A DNA stretch of 64,000 bases, taken from contig NZ_JAFMOF010000001.1 of the NCBI RefSeq assembly GCF_017349075.1, positions 1,426,001 through 1,490,000 on the forward strand, given 5' to 3'. The notes under the pieces were generated by a model that saw nothing but the letters and a program-made list of their open reading frames with translations, was not told the DNA's origin and did not search any database. A program made the position numbers and the translations under genes. Within the stretch, counting starts at the first letter, position 1. Every line of letters starts with the position of its first letter. The DNA is from Streptomyces triculaminicus. Its GTDB lineage: Bacteria; Actinomycetota; Actinomycetes; Streptomycetales; Streptomycetaceae. Of the stretch, positions 45,435-53,014 are shown one piece after another.

Positions 45435-45808
45435 GTGCATACTCCACATCGGAGGGCTGACGGAGATCGTTGATCACTGCAACACGGCAACATATCCGAA
45501 CATCAGGTCGATGGAGGACCAGATCAAAAAGCCCGCCAAGACCTGACCTGGAGGGCCTGGGTGGAGCGGGCGAGGGGAATCGAACTCGCGCGCCGGGCTT
45601 GGGAATCACTGGCGCTCCGAGTGGCCGGACCCGACCTGAGGCCGGCGGTGAGAGAGCGGCTGACGCGGAAGACCGCAGGGGTTTGTCCGCGTCGACTGCC
45701 GACGGGAGAATGCCGAACAGCAGGCCGTGCCGGCGTCGTGCTGGCAAGCGGCACGACGAAAAACCGCCCCTGGCCTGTCTTCACAGGTCAAGGGCGGTTC
45801 TCTTGAAG
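45435..45808. other. Upstream region of the island operon
   Basis: 374 bases without a supported gene, between the island operon start and the 3' end of tRNA-Ser. They hold the operon promoter and the tRNA-Gly fragment at 45562-45605. The stretch 45700-45790 includes a pair of short complementary GC-rich blocks of no clear meaning. Confidence 0.55.
45562..45605 (-). pseudogene. 3' fragment of a tRNA-Gly(CCC)
   Basis: Read on the minus strand, the sequence runs from an anticodon loop TTCCCAA through a T-arm GCGAGTTCGATTC to an acceptor end CGCCCGCTCCA, matching the 3' half of tRNA-Gly(CCC). The 5' half and a pairing anticodon stem are missing, so it is no functional tRNA. Such fragments are left by integrative elements that use tRNA-Gly as attachment site. 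Confidence 0.6.
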
Positions 45809-45895
45809 CGGTAGCGGTGGGATTTGAACCCACGGTGGAGTTGCCCCCACACACGCTTTCGAGGCGTGCTCCTTAGGCCGCTCGGACACGCTACC
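45809..45895 (-). tRNA. tRNA-Ser (anticodon CGA)
   Basis: 87 nt with the long variable arm of a class-II tRNA. The acceptor GGTAGCG (45889-45895) pairs with CGCTACC (45810-45816), and G at 45809 is the discriminator. The anticodon arm CACGC-CTCGAAA-GCGTG reads UCG. CCA is not encoded. It lies in the conserved position next to tadA. Confidence 0.95.
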
Positions 45896-45986
45896 GAGAG
45901 AGAGCTTAGCGGACTGGTGGCCGTGGTCTGAAATCCGATCCGGGCGCGAGGGGTGTGACGCTCGTCATGCCGCGCGCGCCGGGGGC

Positions 45987-46508
45987 TCAGCGGTCGCGGA
46001 AGAAGCGGGTCAGCAGCTCGGCGCACTCGTCGGCGAGGACGCCGGAGATCACCTCGGGCCGGTGGTTGAGGCGGCGGTCGCGCACGACGTCCCACAGCGA
46101 GCCGGCCGCGCCGGCCTTCTCGTCGACGGCGCCGTAGACGACCCGGTCCACCCGGGAGAGGACGATCGCCCCCGCGCACATCGTGCACGGCTCCAGGGTG
46201 ACGACCAGCGTGCAGCCCGACAGGCGCCACTCGCCGACGGCCCGCGCGGCCTCACGGATCGCGAGGACCTCCGCGTGGCCGGTGGGGTCGCCGGTCGCCT
46301 CGCGCTCGTTGCGGCCGCGGCCGATCACGGAGCCGTCCGGAGCCAGCACCACGGCGCCCACCGGCACGTCGCCGGTGCCGGGCGCCCGTACGGCCTCCTC
46401 GAGGGCGGCCCGCATCGGGGCGCGCCAGGGATCGCGTACGGGGTCGGGGCCCCCCGCGGCCTCGGCGGCGCGGGAGGGACCCCCCTGGTCTCGGACGGCT
46501 TCGTTCAT
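45987..46508 (-). CDS. tadA: tRNA-specific adenosine deaminase TadA
   Basis: 173 aa zinc deaminase. The HAE catalytic motif (GHAEVLAIREAARAVG) and PCTMC (VTLEPCTMCAGAIVLSRVDRVVYG) give the three zinc ligands and the proton-shuttling glutamate. It converts A34 to inosine in tRNA-Arg(ACG), the tRNA encoded at the left end of this window. About 30 residues precede the usual TadA start (MRAALEEAVRA), so an internal methionine is an alternative start. Neighbours (tRNA-Ser and the associated protein gene) are as in other Streptomyces. Confidence 0.92.
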   Translation of the reverse strand: MNEAVRDQGGPSRAAEAAGGPDPVRDPWRAPMRAALEEAVRAPGTGDVPVGAVVLAPDGSVIGRGRNEREATGDPTGHAEVLAIREAARAVGEWRLSGCTLVVTLEPCTMCAGAIVLSRVDRVVYGAVDEKAGAAGSLWDVVRDRRLNHRPEVISGVLADECAELLTRFFRDR

Positions 46509-46541
46509 GGCACCAGTGTGGGCGAAGCCGGCCCGGGGCCG

Positions 46542-47069
46542 TCAGCGGACGGCCTCGAGGACCTCCGTGCAGCCCAGGGCGTCGGCGATCGTGCTGAGCG
46601 CGTCCCCGTCGAGGGCCCGCAGCTCCTTCGCGCCGACCCCCAGGTCGTCCAGGAGCGCGTCGTCCCCCAGCGGCCCGTGCGGGGCCGGCCCGGCGGCCGC
46701 GGCGGCGTCCACGTCCTCCTCGGCGGCCTCGGGCTCGCCGTCCTCGGTGCCGTCCAGGTCGAGGCTGTCGAGCTCGTCCCCGGCGTCCTCCTCGCGGCCG
46801 GTCAGTTCGTCGACGAGCATCGCGCCGTACGAGCTGCGTTTGGCGAAGGCGGCGTTGGAGACGAAGACGCGCGGGTCGTCCTCACCGTCCACCCGGACGA
46901 TGGCGAACCAGGAGTCCTCCTGCTCGATGAGGGCCAGGACCGTGTCGTCGTCCACCGAGCTCGCCCGGGCCAGGTCGGCGAGGTCGGACAGGGTCTCCAC
47001 GTTGTCGAGTTCTGTGTCGCTCGCTTCCCACCCGTCGTCGGTGCGCGCGAGCAATGCGGCGAAGTACAC
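46542..47069 (-). CDS. tRNA adenosine deaminase-associated protein
   Basis: 175 aa, a conserved actinobacterial protein found next to tadA. The N-terminal half (VYFAALLARTDDGWEASDTELDNVETLSDLADLARASS) is the conserved part. A long Asp/Glu/Ala-rich stretch follows, then a short helical end (LGDDALLDDLGVGAKELRALDGDALSTIADALGC). GTG 47069 has GGGAGAG 5 nt upstream and begins the family-typical YFAALL. Function is unknown; the link to TadA rests on gene order. Confidence 0.85.
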   Translation of the reverse strand: MYFAALLARTDDGWEASDTELDNVETLSDLADLARASSVDDDTVLALIEQEDSWFAIVRVDGEDDPRVFVSNAAFAKRSSYGAMLVDELTGREEDAGDELDSLDLDGTEDGEPEAAEEDVDAAAAAGPAPHGPLGDDALLDDLGVGAKELRALDGDALSTIADALGCTEVLEAVR

Positions 47070-47291
47070 CGTGACTCTCCCACTGGTCATAGGCGGTGCC
47101 GGGTCGGACGGGGACCACCCCGCCCATCGGAATCGTGGCAGAAAGCCGGGCGTTGCGAGAGGTCTTCCGCGCTGCGTCGTGCAGCAGTCCGAAGAGATGT
47201 CCCTCACGCGCGGCCCGGGGCGGGACCGGGAGGGCGTCCGCGCGGACCCGGACGCGCGGCGCGTCGCCGGCCTTCCCGGCGCCCGTACGCG

Positions 47292-47531
47292 CTACCAGCG
47301 GAAGGTCCGCATCCGCATCTGCTGGCGCATCCGGGCGGCCCGGGCGCGGCGGGGCTGGACGCGGTCGCGCAGTTCCTTGGCCTCGTTCAGCTCGCGGAGG
47401 AACTGGGCGCGTCTGCGCCGGCGGTCCTCGCTGCTCTCGCCGGCGTCGTCCGGTCTCGTCCGCTCCCGGGGCTCGCGGCGTTCCCGGAGCTCATCGGGCC
47501 TGCTGGATCCGCGTTTTTCATGGCCGGCCAT
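47292..47531 (-). CDS. Small basic conserved protein
   Basis: 79 aa, very rich in Arg and Glu (RRRRRAQFLRELNEAKELRDRVQPRRARAARMRQQMRMRTFRW), predicted as one long charged helix. No domain is known to me, but a protein of this kind sits at the same place between the tadA-associated gene and upp in other Streptomyces (from memory). ATG 47531 is chosen because it starts the conserved MAGHEKR; GAGG lies 11 nt upstream. Confidence 0.65.
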   Translation of the reverse strand: MAGHEKRGSSRPDELRERREPRERTRPDDAGESSEDRRRRRAQFLRELNEAKELRDRVQPRRARAARMRQQMRMRTFRW

Positions 47532-47689
47532 GGGCAGCACCACCTCGTGCCGAGGTCCTCGCCCGGCGACAGACCGGGCGTACGTGCCCACTTTCCCCCT
47601 TGGTGGTGGTTTGATGCCAGGGCTGCGACAGACCGTCGAAGGAGTCCCGGCGGGCGCCCGGCCGTTAAAGCTCGGTTAATGTCGATGTC

Positions 47690-48325
47690 ATGCGGATCCA
47701 CGTCGTCGACCACCCCCTGGTGGCTCACAAGCTCACCACGCTGCGCGACAAGCGCACCGATTCCCCCACCTTCCGGCGTCTCTGCGACGAGCTGGTGACC
47801 CTGCTCGCGTACGAGGCCACGCGCGACGTGCGCACCGAGCAGGTCAGCATCGAGTCCCCGGTCACCGCGACCACGGGCGTCCGGCTCTCGCACCCGCGCC
47901 CGCTGGTGGTGCCGATCCTGCGGGCCGGCCTGGGCATGCTCGACGGCATGGTCCGTCTGCTGCCGACGGCCGAGGTGGGCTTCCTGGGCATGATCCGCAA
48001 CGAGGAGACCCTCAAGGCGGAGACCTACGCGACGCGGATGCCCGAGGACCTCTCGGGCCGCCAGGTCTACGTCCTGGACCCGATGCTGGCCACCGGCGGC
48101 ACCCTCGTCGCCGCGATCAACGAGCTGATCGCCCGTGGCGCCGACGACGTGACCGCGCTGTGCCTGCTGGCCGCGCCGGAGGGCGTCGAGGTCATGGAGC
48201 GCGAGCTCGAGGGCGCGCCGGTGACCGTCGTGACCGCCTCGGTGGACGAGCGCCTCAACGAGAACGGCTACATCGTCCCGGGCCTCGGCGACGCCGGCGA
48301 CCGGATGTACGGCACCGCGGGCTGA
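47690..48325 (+). CDS. upp: Uracil phosphoribosyltransferase
   Basis: 211 aa, complete. The PRPP-binding loop is [26 protein letters not shown], the uracil-binding end is [19 protein letters not shown] and [17 protein letters not shown] is conserved. It makes UMP from uracil and PRPP in the pyrimidine salvage pathway and causes 5-fluorouracil sensitivity. Single gene, ended by a hairpin at 48334. Confidence 0.97.
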   Translation: MRIHVVDHPLVAHKLTTLRDKRTDSPTFRRLCDELVTLLAYEATRDVRTEQVSIESPVTATTGVRLSHPRPLVVPILRAGLGMLDGMVRLLPTAEVGFLGMIRNEETLKAETYATRMPEDLSGRQVYVLDPMLATGGTLVAAINELIARGADDVTALCLLAAPEGVEVMERELEGAPVTVVTASVDERLNENGYIVPGLGDAGDRMYGTAG

Positions 48326-48333
48326 GCCCGTCC

Positions 48334-48365
48334 GGCCCGCCGGGGTGACGTATCACCGGCGGGCC
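48334..48365. terminator. Hairpin between upp and the LytR_C gene
   Basis: A perfect 10-bp stem (GGCCCGCCGG at 48334-48343 with 48356-48365) between convergent genes. No T-run; probably acts in both directions. Confidence 0.7.
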
Positions 48366-48390
48366 AGGGCGTGTCCCGAGCGGACGCGCC

Positions 48391-49050
48391 TCAGCATTTC
48401 GTGGCGGACGGCTGCGGCGTGGGCGGTGCCGTCAGCCCGGCCAGCGCCTTCTCGGCCTCCTCCTTGGGCTTCAGCTCCTTGTACGCGTCGCCCAGGACGA
48501 GGTCGACGTCCTGCCCCTCCCGCTGGTCGCCCTTGGTCTCGGCGCCGGCCACCTGGGTGCCCAGCACCTTCAGCGCCCCCTCGACGGCGGCCTGCGGGCC
48601 CACCAGCAGCCCGGTACCGGGCACCTTCTTGTCGTAGTCGGCCTCGGCGTTGCCCACCTTGCCGATCCGGAAGCCGCGCCGCTCCAGCTCGTCGGCCGTG
48701 ATCTTGGCGAGGCCGCCGCGCGGGGTGGCGTTGAGGACGTTGACGGTGATGTCGCCGGGCTTGGGCAGCTCCTTGGGGGCCGCGCGTCCGGCCGGGAGGG
48801 CTTCGTCGCCGTCCTTGCAGTCCCCGGCGCCCTTCTTCTGCCGTGCGGCCGCCTGGGTCTGCCTCGTGTGGTCTCCGGAGAAGACGTCGACGAGCTCGAG
48901 CGTCCCCCACCCGGCCAGTCCGAGGACGGCGGCCGTGGCGACCACGGCGAGCACGATCCTGCGGCGGTTGCGGGGGCGACGCATATGCGGGTACCGATTG
49001 CCCGTGATGCGGTACTTACCACCCATGCCGGGAGGCGTGAGCATGCTCAT
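48391..49050 (-). CDS. LytR C-terminal-domain membrane protein
   Basis: 219 aa. A basic cytoplasmic start (MSMLTPPGMGGKYRITGNRYPHMRRPRNRRR), one membrane helix (IVLAVVATAAVLGLAGWGTLELV, about 32-54) and an outer LytR_C domain (DITVNVLNATPRGGLAKITADELERRGFRIGKVGNAEADYDKKVPGTGLLVG). Unlike LytR-CpsA-Psr enzymes it has no transferase domain; the role in the cell envelope is unknown. ATG 49050 starts the conserved sequence. Conserved next to upp in Streptomyces. Confidence 0.85.
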   Translation of the reverse strand: MSMLTPPGMGGKYRITGNRYPHMRRPRNRRRIVLAVVATAAVLGLAGWGTLELVDVFSGDHTRQTQAAARQKKGAGDCKDGDEALPAGRAAPKELPKPGDITVNVLNATPRGGLAKITADELERRGFRIGKVGNAEADYDKKVPGTGLLVGPQAAVEGALKVLGTQVAGAETKGDQREGQDVDLVLGDAYKELKPKEEAEKALAGLTAPPTPQPSATKC

Positions 49051-49195
49051 GGGCGCAGCGTAGTGCGGGGCGGAGCCGCTGCCTACTAGATGATCAATGG
49101 GTTGCGCGGACGCCAACCCAAAAGGGTCAATAGCCGTGCGTACGAGCGGCCGCAGGGCCCCCCGGGCGGGTGGCGGTGCGGGCTGCGGGCCGGGG

Positions 49196-49492
49196 TCAGT
49201 CCAGCTCGAGGACGCGCGCGTGCAGGACCTGGCGCTGCTGCAGGGCGGCGCGCACGGCGCGGTGCAGCCCGTCCTCCAGGTAGAGGTCGCCGCGCCACTT
49301 CACGACGTGGGCGAACAGATCGCCGTAGAACGTCGAGTCCTCCGCGAGCAGCGTCTCGAGGTCGAGCTGCTGCTTCGTGGTCACCAGCTGGTCCAGACGC
49401 ACCGGGCGGGGGGCGACGTCCGCCCACTGCCGGGTGCTCTCCCGGCCGTGGTCGGGATACGGCCGCCCGTTTCCGATGCGCTTGAAGATCAC
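49196..49492 (-). CDS. Conserved small protein (ParB/VapB-like annotation)
   Basis: 98 aa. It begins MIFKRIGNGRPYPDHGRESTRQWADVAPRPVRLDQLVTTKQQLDLETLLAEDSTFYGD and ends LYLEDGLHRAVRAALQQRQVLHARVLELD. The last part resembles the ParB-type GEHRxxAA helix. Database copies are often called VapB antitoxin, but no toxin gene is adjacent and I see no antitoxin DNA-binding motif, so I leave the function open. Conserved in position beside the LytR_C gene. Confidence 0.75.
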   Translation of the reverse strand: MIFKRIGNGRPYPDHGRESTRQWADVAPRPVRLDQLVTTKQQLDLETLLAEDSTFYGDLFAHVVKWRGDLYLEDGLHRAVRAALQQRQVLHARVLELD

Positions 49493-49850
49493 ACGGAAAG
49501 CCTACCGGGCCGGTGGCTCCGAGCGCAGCCATGGCGCGGGAGTGCGAAGGTGACAATCGGCCGCATACCGGGAGTGATGCATGGGCCGAACGAGCGACAA
49601 TTCTTCTCGCCCGGCATCGAATCCGCGGCCGCGCAAAGGTTATGCACAGCCTGTGGACCGCGAATCGGCGCGCGAGAAGCCGGCGGCGCGGCCTCGTGGT
49701 GGGCCCGAGCCGGCGGCGCCGCCGGGGGAGAAGCGGAAGAAGGGGCGGAAGGGGGAGTGGGAGGGGGAGCGGAAGAAGGCCGGATCCGAACCCTCACCGA
49801 TCGAACAGGCGGTCGACAGTGGGGTGTTCCGGCCGGGCCGAGGGCGGCGC
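49493..49850. other. Intergenic region with purine-rich tract
   Basis: 358 bases without a convincing gene. A plus-strand reading frame from 49581 of 104 codons is of low complexity (KRKKGRKGEWEGERKK) and has no ribosome-binding site. The purine-rich stretch 49728-49780 (GGGGAGAAGCGGAAGAAGGG and similar) is the only notable feature. Confidence 0.5.
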
Positions 49851-50060
49851 CTATTCGGCGATCTCGGTGCGCTCCCACCACTCGTAGACGGGTAGCCGGC
49901 CCTCGACCGTGTCCTCGTGCTTTCCCGTGCTCTTCTTGAAGTGCTCGTATCCACCCCGGAATTTGATCTTCAGCTCGGTGCCGGGCGGAGTGATCGGCAC
50001 GATCCGCTCGGGGAGCTCGTCGGGGCCACCTCGGAGGAAAGCTTTGGCGCTGCTGGTCAT
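49851..50060 (-). CDS. DUF5988-type small protein
   Basis: 69 aa: MTSSAKAFLRGGPDELPERIVPITPPGTELKIKFRGGYEHFKKSTGKHEDTVEGRLPVYEWWERTEIAE. I recognise it as the DUF5988 kind of Streptomyces small protein with the LRGGP, GYEHF and YEWW positions. Function unknown; such genes often lie near secondary-metabolite clusters. It is cytoplasmic and has no cysteine pair. Confidence 0.7.
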   Translation of the reverse strand: MTSSAKAFLRGGPDELPERIVPITPPGTELKIKFRGGYEHFKKSTGKHEDTVEGRLPVYEWWERTEIAE

Positions 50061-50112
50061 GGGGGACAGTGTCGCGGCGCCCGCCCGCCGGGGGCCCCAC
50101 GACGCGCCGACT

Positions 50113-50727
50113 TCAGCGCTTCTCGGAGGTTTTGGCCGCCTTGGCGGCCTTGGCGGCGCGCTTCGCCTCCTGCTTGTGGGCGCGCACCTTCTCCAGCGTC
50201 TCGGGGCCGGTGATGTCGGCCACCGAGCGGTACGAGCCCTCCTCCCCGTACGCGCCCGCCGCCTCGCGCCACCCCTCCGGCCGCACCCCCAGCCGCTTGC
50301 CCAGCAGCGCCAGGAAGATCTGCGCCTTCTGGGTGCCGTAGCCGGGCAACGCGGTGAGGCGGCCGAGCAGTTCGTCGCCGGTGCGCGCGTCGCGCCAGAC
50401 CGCGCTCGCGTCGCCGTCGTAGTGCTCCACGAGGTACCGGCACAGCTGCTGCACCCGCTTGGCCATGGAGCCGGGGTAGCGGTGCACCGCCGGCTTGCGC
50501 GCGCACAGCTCCGCGAACGCCTCGGGGTCGTACGCCGCGATCTCGTGGGCGTCCAGGTCGTCCCCGCCCAGGCGCTCGGCGAGGGTGTACGGGCCGGTGA
50601 ACGCCCACTCCATGGGGATCTGCTGGTCCAGCAGCATCCCGGTCAGGGCGGCCAGCGGGCTGCGCGAGAGCAGCGCGTCGGCCTCGGGCTGCTGGGCGAG
50701 CCGAAGAGGGTGGTCCGTGGGGTCCAT
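50113..50727 (-). CDS. HhH-GPD-type base-excision repair glycosylase family protein
   Basis: 204 aa. HhH-GPD fold with DQQIPMEWAFTGPYTLAERLGG at the front and the helix-hairpin-helix LTALPGYGTQKAQIFLALLGKRL. The usual lysine or aspartate of active glycosylases is not obvious (GxxxxD position reads WREAAGAYGEEGSYRSVADI, where the last D may serve). The tail is Lys/Ala-rich (KQEAKRAAKAAKAAK). A probable DNA repair enzyme, conserved beside the upp region. It forms the left edge of the next cluster. Confidence 0.82.
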   Translation of the reverse strand: MDPTDHPLRLAQQPEADALLSRSPLAALTGMLLDQQIPMEWAFTGPYTLAERLGGDDLDAHEIAAYDPEAFAELCARKPAVHRYPGSMAKRVQQLCRYLVEHYDGDASAVWRDARTGDELLGRLTALPGYGTQKAQIFLALLGKRLGVRPEGWREAAGAYGEEGSYRSVADITGPETLEKVRAHKQEAKRAAKAAKAAKTSEKR

Positions 50728-50830
50728 GTGCCGATGGTCCCCTGGAGCCGCACGCGCCGCACGCCGCCGGCCCGGCCGGGCGTGTCGGCGCGCGGCGCGG
50801 GACGGTGGCCGGGCGGCGCCCCGTTCTCCG

Positions 50831-51385
50831 TCAGACGTCCAGGTGGGCGTTGACCGCCCGTGCGGCGTCGGCGAGTTCGGGGAGCTCGACGACCTCGACG
50901 CCGGCCTGTTCGAGCAGCTCGACGCCCGTGCAGTCGGCGACGAACAGTGCGGGCTCGCGCCAGGCGAGCACGACGCGCGGGATGCCGGCGCCGAGCACGA
51001 GGTGGGTGCAGGCGCGGGGGCGCGAGGCGCGCACGGAGCAGGGCTCGAGAGAGCTGTAGAGGGTGGCGCCGGCCAGCCGGGGGTCGTCGGGGGAGAGCTT
51101 GGCGAGGGCGGCCTCCTCGGCGTGCGAGAGGGGGTGGTCCTCGCGGCTGTGGCCGCGGGCGAGCTCCGTGCCGTCGGCCGCGACGATCACGGCGCCGACG
51201 GAGTAGGCGGTGGTGGACGGCGGGCAGTCGCGGGCCAGTTCGATGGCGAGTTCGAGCCAGGCGCGGTCGCTCGCGCGGCGGTCGCCGGCGTCGGCGGCGG
51301 GGCCGGGCGGGGTCTCCGGGGTGGCACGGTCGTCCGGGGTGGCGTGGCCGGGTGGGGTGCCGTGGTCGTCGGGGCCGGTGGTCAT
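50831..51385 (-). CDS. RibD-type pyrimidine deaminase (ToxE-like)
   Basis: 184 aa. Zinc deaminase domain with YSVGAVIVAADGTELARGHSREDHPLSHAEEAALAKL (HAE) and LYSSLEPCSVRASRPRACTHLVLGAG (PC...C). About 35 residues of low complexity precede it. It should deaminate the pyrimidine formed by GTP cyclohydrolase II. Unlike RibD it lacks the reductase half, which is encoded separately just upstream; their junction is ATGA if the frameshift there is repaired. ATG 51385 has AGGAGA 8 nt upstream. Confidence 0.85.
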   Translation of the reverse strand: MTTGPDDHGTPPGHATPDDRATPETPPGPAADAGDRRASDRAWLELAIELARDCPPSTTAYSVGAVIVAADGTELARGHSREDHPLSHAEEAALAKLSPDDPRLAGATLYSSLEPCSVRASRPRACTHLVLGAGIPRVVLAWREPALFVADCTGVELLEQAGVEVVELPELADAARAVNAHLDV

Positions 51386-51452
51386 GCGGGGGTCTCCTTG
51401 GTCGCGTAGCGCAGCAGCACGATGTCGCCGACGGGTTCGGCGCCGAGCAGGG

Positions 51453-52115
51453 TCAGGCGCCGGGCGGGGCCGCCGGGGTAGTCGGCGGGGCCCAGGAAGC
51501 GGGGGCGGCCGGCTGGCCGACCAGCTGGGGGGCGAGGGCGAGGTGGAGCTCGTCGGCCAGGCCCTGGGCGAGGAAGCGGGTGTGGATGCCGCCGCCGCCC
51601 TCGACCATCAGCCGCCGGACGCCGCGCGCCGCGAGGTCGTCGAGCAGGGCGCCGAAGTCCAGGCCGGGGCCGAGGCCCACCACGTCGGCGAGGCCGGCTA
51701 GCCGCTCGCGGGCCCGCACGGCGCCCGCGTCCGTGCTGTAGACGACCTTGGCGCCCCCGCAGTGCCAGAACCTCAGCTCCGGGTCCAGGTCGCCGCCGGC
51801 GGTGACCGCGACCTTCAGGGGGTACTCGGGCCGGCCCGAGGCCAGCCGGTCGGCGCGTCGCCGGGGGCTGTTGACGAGGAGCCGGGGGTTGTCGGCGCGC
51901 AGCGTTCCGCCGCCGACGAGGATGGCGTCCGACGCGGCGCGGACCCCGTCCACCCGGTCCAGGTCCTCGGGCCCGGAGAGCATCAGCCGCTCCGGGGAGG
52001 CGTCGTCGATGTGGCCGTCTATGGAGACCGCGACGCTCAGTAGCACGTGCGGGCGGCCGTACGGGCGCGTAGCCGGGGCTGGCTTGATCTCGTCGGACTG
52101 CGACTGAATGTTCAT
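51453..52115 (-). CDS. RibD C-terminal-type reductase, frameshifted near its end
   Basis: 220 aa are open. It begins RPHVLLSVAVSIDGHIDDASPERLMLSGPEDLDRVDGVRAASDAILVGGGTLRADNPRLLV and includes RRLMVEGGGGIHTRFLAQGLADELHLALAPQLVG, the dihydrofolate-reductase-like fold of RibD and RibG. It would reduce the ribosylaminopyrimidine with NADPH. After VGQPAAP the frame drifts. One more base in the G5 run at 51501-51505 restores RFLGPADYPGG... and ends at a stop (51382-51384) overlapping the deaminase ATG. So the intended gene is 51382..52115. ATG 52115 is the family start. Confidence 0.82.
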   Translation of the reverse strand: MNIQSQSDEIKPAPATRPYGRPHVLLSVAVSIDGHIDDASPERLMLSGPEDLDRVDGVRAASDAILVGGGTLRADNPRLLVNSPRRRADRLASGRPEYPLKVAVTAGGDLDPELRFWHCGGAKVVYSTDAGAVRARERLAGLADVVGLGPGLDFGALLDDLAARGVRRLMVEGGGGIHTRFLAQGLADELHLALAPQLVGQPAAPASWAPPTTPAAPPGA

Positions 52116-52357
52116 GTGTGCGACCCCGGGGAAGCAGGCGAATCGGTCGTTACGGCCCACGGCCTGGCGGGTGCGGACGGCCGTGGGCGGCGGGAAATGC
52201 AATAGGAATCAGCCATAGTTGCTCCGGTCCTGTGATGCAGGTCACAAATTGCATTGTCAATTGGTGAAGCCACCTATGGTGATCATGCCTACATAACCCC
52301 GCCGTGTACACCGGGGTTTGAGGTGGTCGGACCTGTGCAATTAGTGGGAGACTGACA
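52116..52357. promoter_or_regulatory. Divergent promoter region of the pyrimidine cluster
   Basis: 242 bases, clearly richer in A and T, between the reductase-deaminase pair (minus) and the ten-gene operon (plus). It holds two small palindromes: CACCTATGGTG at 52271-52281 and AACCCCG/CGGGGTT at 52295-52301 and 52312-52318, the latter about 40 nt before the GTG start. Either could bind a regulator or act as a leader hairpin. No FMN riboswitch is apparent. Confidence 0.55.
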
Positions 52358-53014
52358 GTGAATAAGGTCAGCGAAAGAGACCAGGAGTATCCGGCCTCCG
52401 CTCTGGTCGCCGTTCGCAGCAGCACCCGGGTTCCGCTGGATATCGGGCTCGAGGCGCCGGTGGAATCGGAAATCATCACCTTCGAAGGCCTGGCCGACGG
52501 GCAGGAGCATCTCGCGATCCGGCTGGGCGACGCCGATTCCGGCGTGCCCCTGGTGCGGCTGCACTCCGAGTGCCTGACCGGCGATGCCCTGGGGTCGCTC
52601 CGGTGCGACTGCGGCCCGCAGCTCCGCGAGGCGCTCGCCCGTATCCACGAGCGCGGCGGCTACCTGCTGTATTTGCGTCAAGAAGGACGCGGAATCGGCC
52701 TGTACAACAAGCTCGACGCCTATCGTTTGCAGGACGAGGGATACGATACGTACCAGGCGAATATCCGGCTGGGCCGTGGTGCCGATGAGCGGAATTACCT
52801 CTCGGCCGCCCAGATGCTGCGTTGTGTGAATGCCGAGGAAATCGACCTGCTCTCCAACAACCCGGACAAGGCCGCGCAGCTCACCGCGCTCGGCATCCGG
52901 GTGCGGGACAGCATTTCCACCGGCGCGCACGTGAATCCCAGCAATTACCGGTATCTGGAGGCCAAGGTCTCCGAGACGAACCACGCCATTGATCTTGGAA
53001 GGGTGACCCTGTGA
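52358..53014 (+). CDS. GTP cyclohydrolase II (RibA/ToxB-like)
   Basis: 218 aa, the stand-alone GTP cyclohydrolase II size. Zinc cysteines in HSECLTGDALGSLRCDCGPQL, the GTP-binding YLRQEGRGIGLYNKLDAYRLQDEGYDT and LLSNNPDKAAQLTALGIRV. It opens GTP to the diaminopyrimidine that feeds riboflavin or toxoflavin pathways. It lacks the RibB half common in actinobacterial riboflavin genes, and no ribE or ribH is near, so this is a pathway-specific copy. GTG 52358 has GGGAG 7 nt upstream. It overlaps the WD40 gene by 4 nt. Confidence 0.92.
   Translation: MNKVSERDQEYPASALVAVRSSTRVPLDIGLEAPVESEIITFEGLADGQEHLAIRLGDADSGVPLVRLHSECLTGDALGSLRCDCGPQLREALARIHERGGYLLYLRQEGRGIGLYNKLDAYRLQDEGYDTYQANIRLGRGADERNYLSAAQMLRCVNAEEIDLLSNNPDKAAQLTALGIRVRDSISTGAHVNPSNYRYLEAKVSETNHAIDLGRVTL

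Larger units (their letters stand above)
39151..45831. mobile_element. Putative genomic island at the tRNA-Ser(CGA) gene
   Basis: The 3' end of the tRNA-Ser gene (CGGTAGCGGTGGGAT at 45809, then TTGAACCC) recurs in direct orientation at 39151-39173 with one mismatch. This is the arrangement left by an integrase that uses a tRNA 3' end as attB. Between the copies are the four-gene ATPase/toxin-like operon, a 44-bp piece of a tRNA-Gly and decayed sequence. The toxin-tip end (39.8-40.5 kb) is visibly poorer in G+C. No integrase gene is recognisable, so the island would now be immobile. Confidence 0.55.

Noticed and set aside
45562..45622. A second complete tRNA next to tRNA-Ser
   Set aside because: The T-arm and acceptor 3' strand are good, but the 5' half and a pairing anticodon stem are absent, so only a fragment is called.
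49196..49492. VapB antitoxin of a toxin-antitoxin pair
   Set aside because: No toxin gene (PIN domain) is adjacent and no antitoxin DNA-binding motif is visible; kept as a protein of unknown function.
49581..49895. Plus-strand frame of 104 codons
   Set aside because: Low complexity Lys/Glu/Gly, no ribosome-binding site, and it overlaps the end of the DUF5988-type gene on the other strand.
52116..52357. FMN riboswitch before the GTP cyclohydrolase gene
   Set aside because: The leader is only 240 nt and shared with a divergent gene; the conserved FMN-aptamer blocks (such as AGGGGYR/GAGGAT type) were not found.
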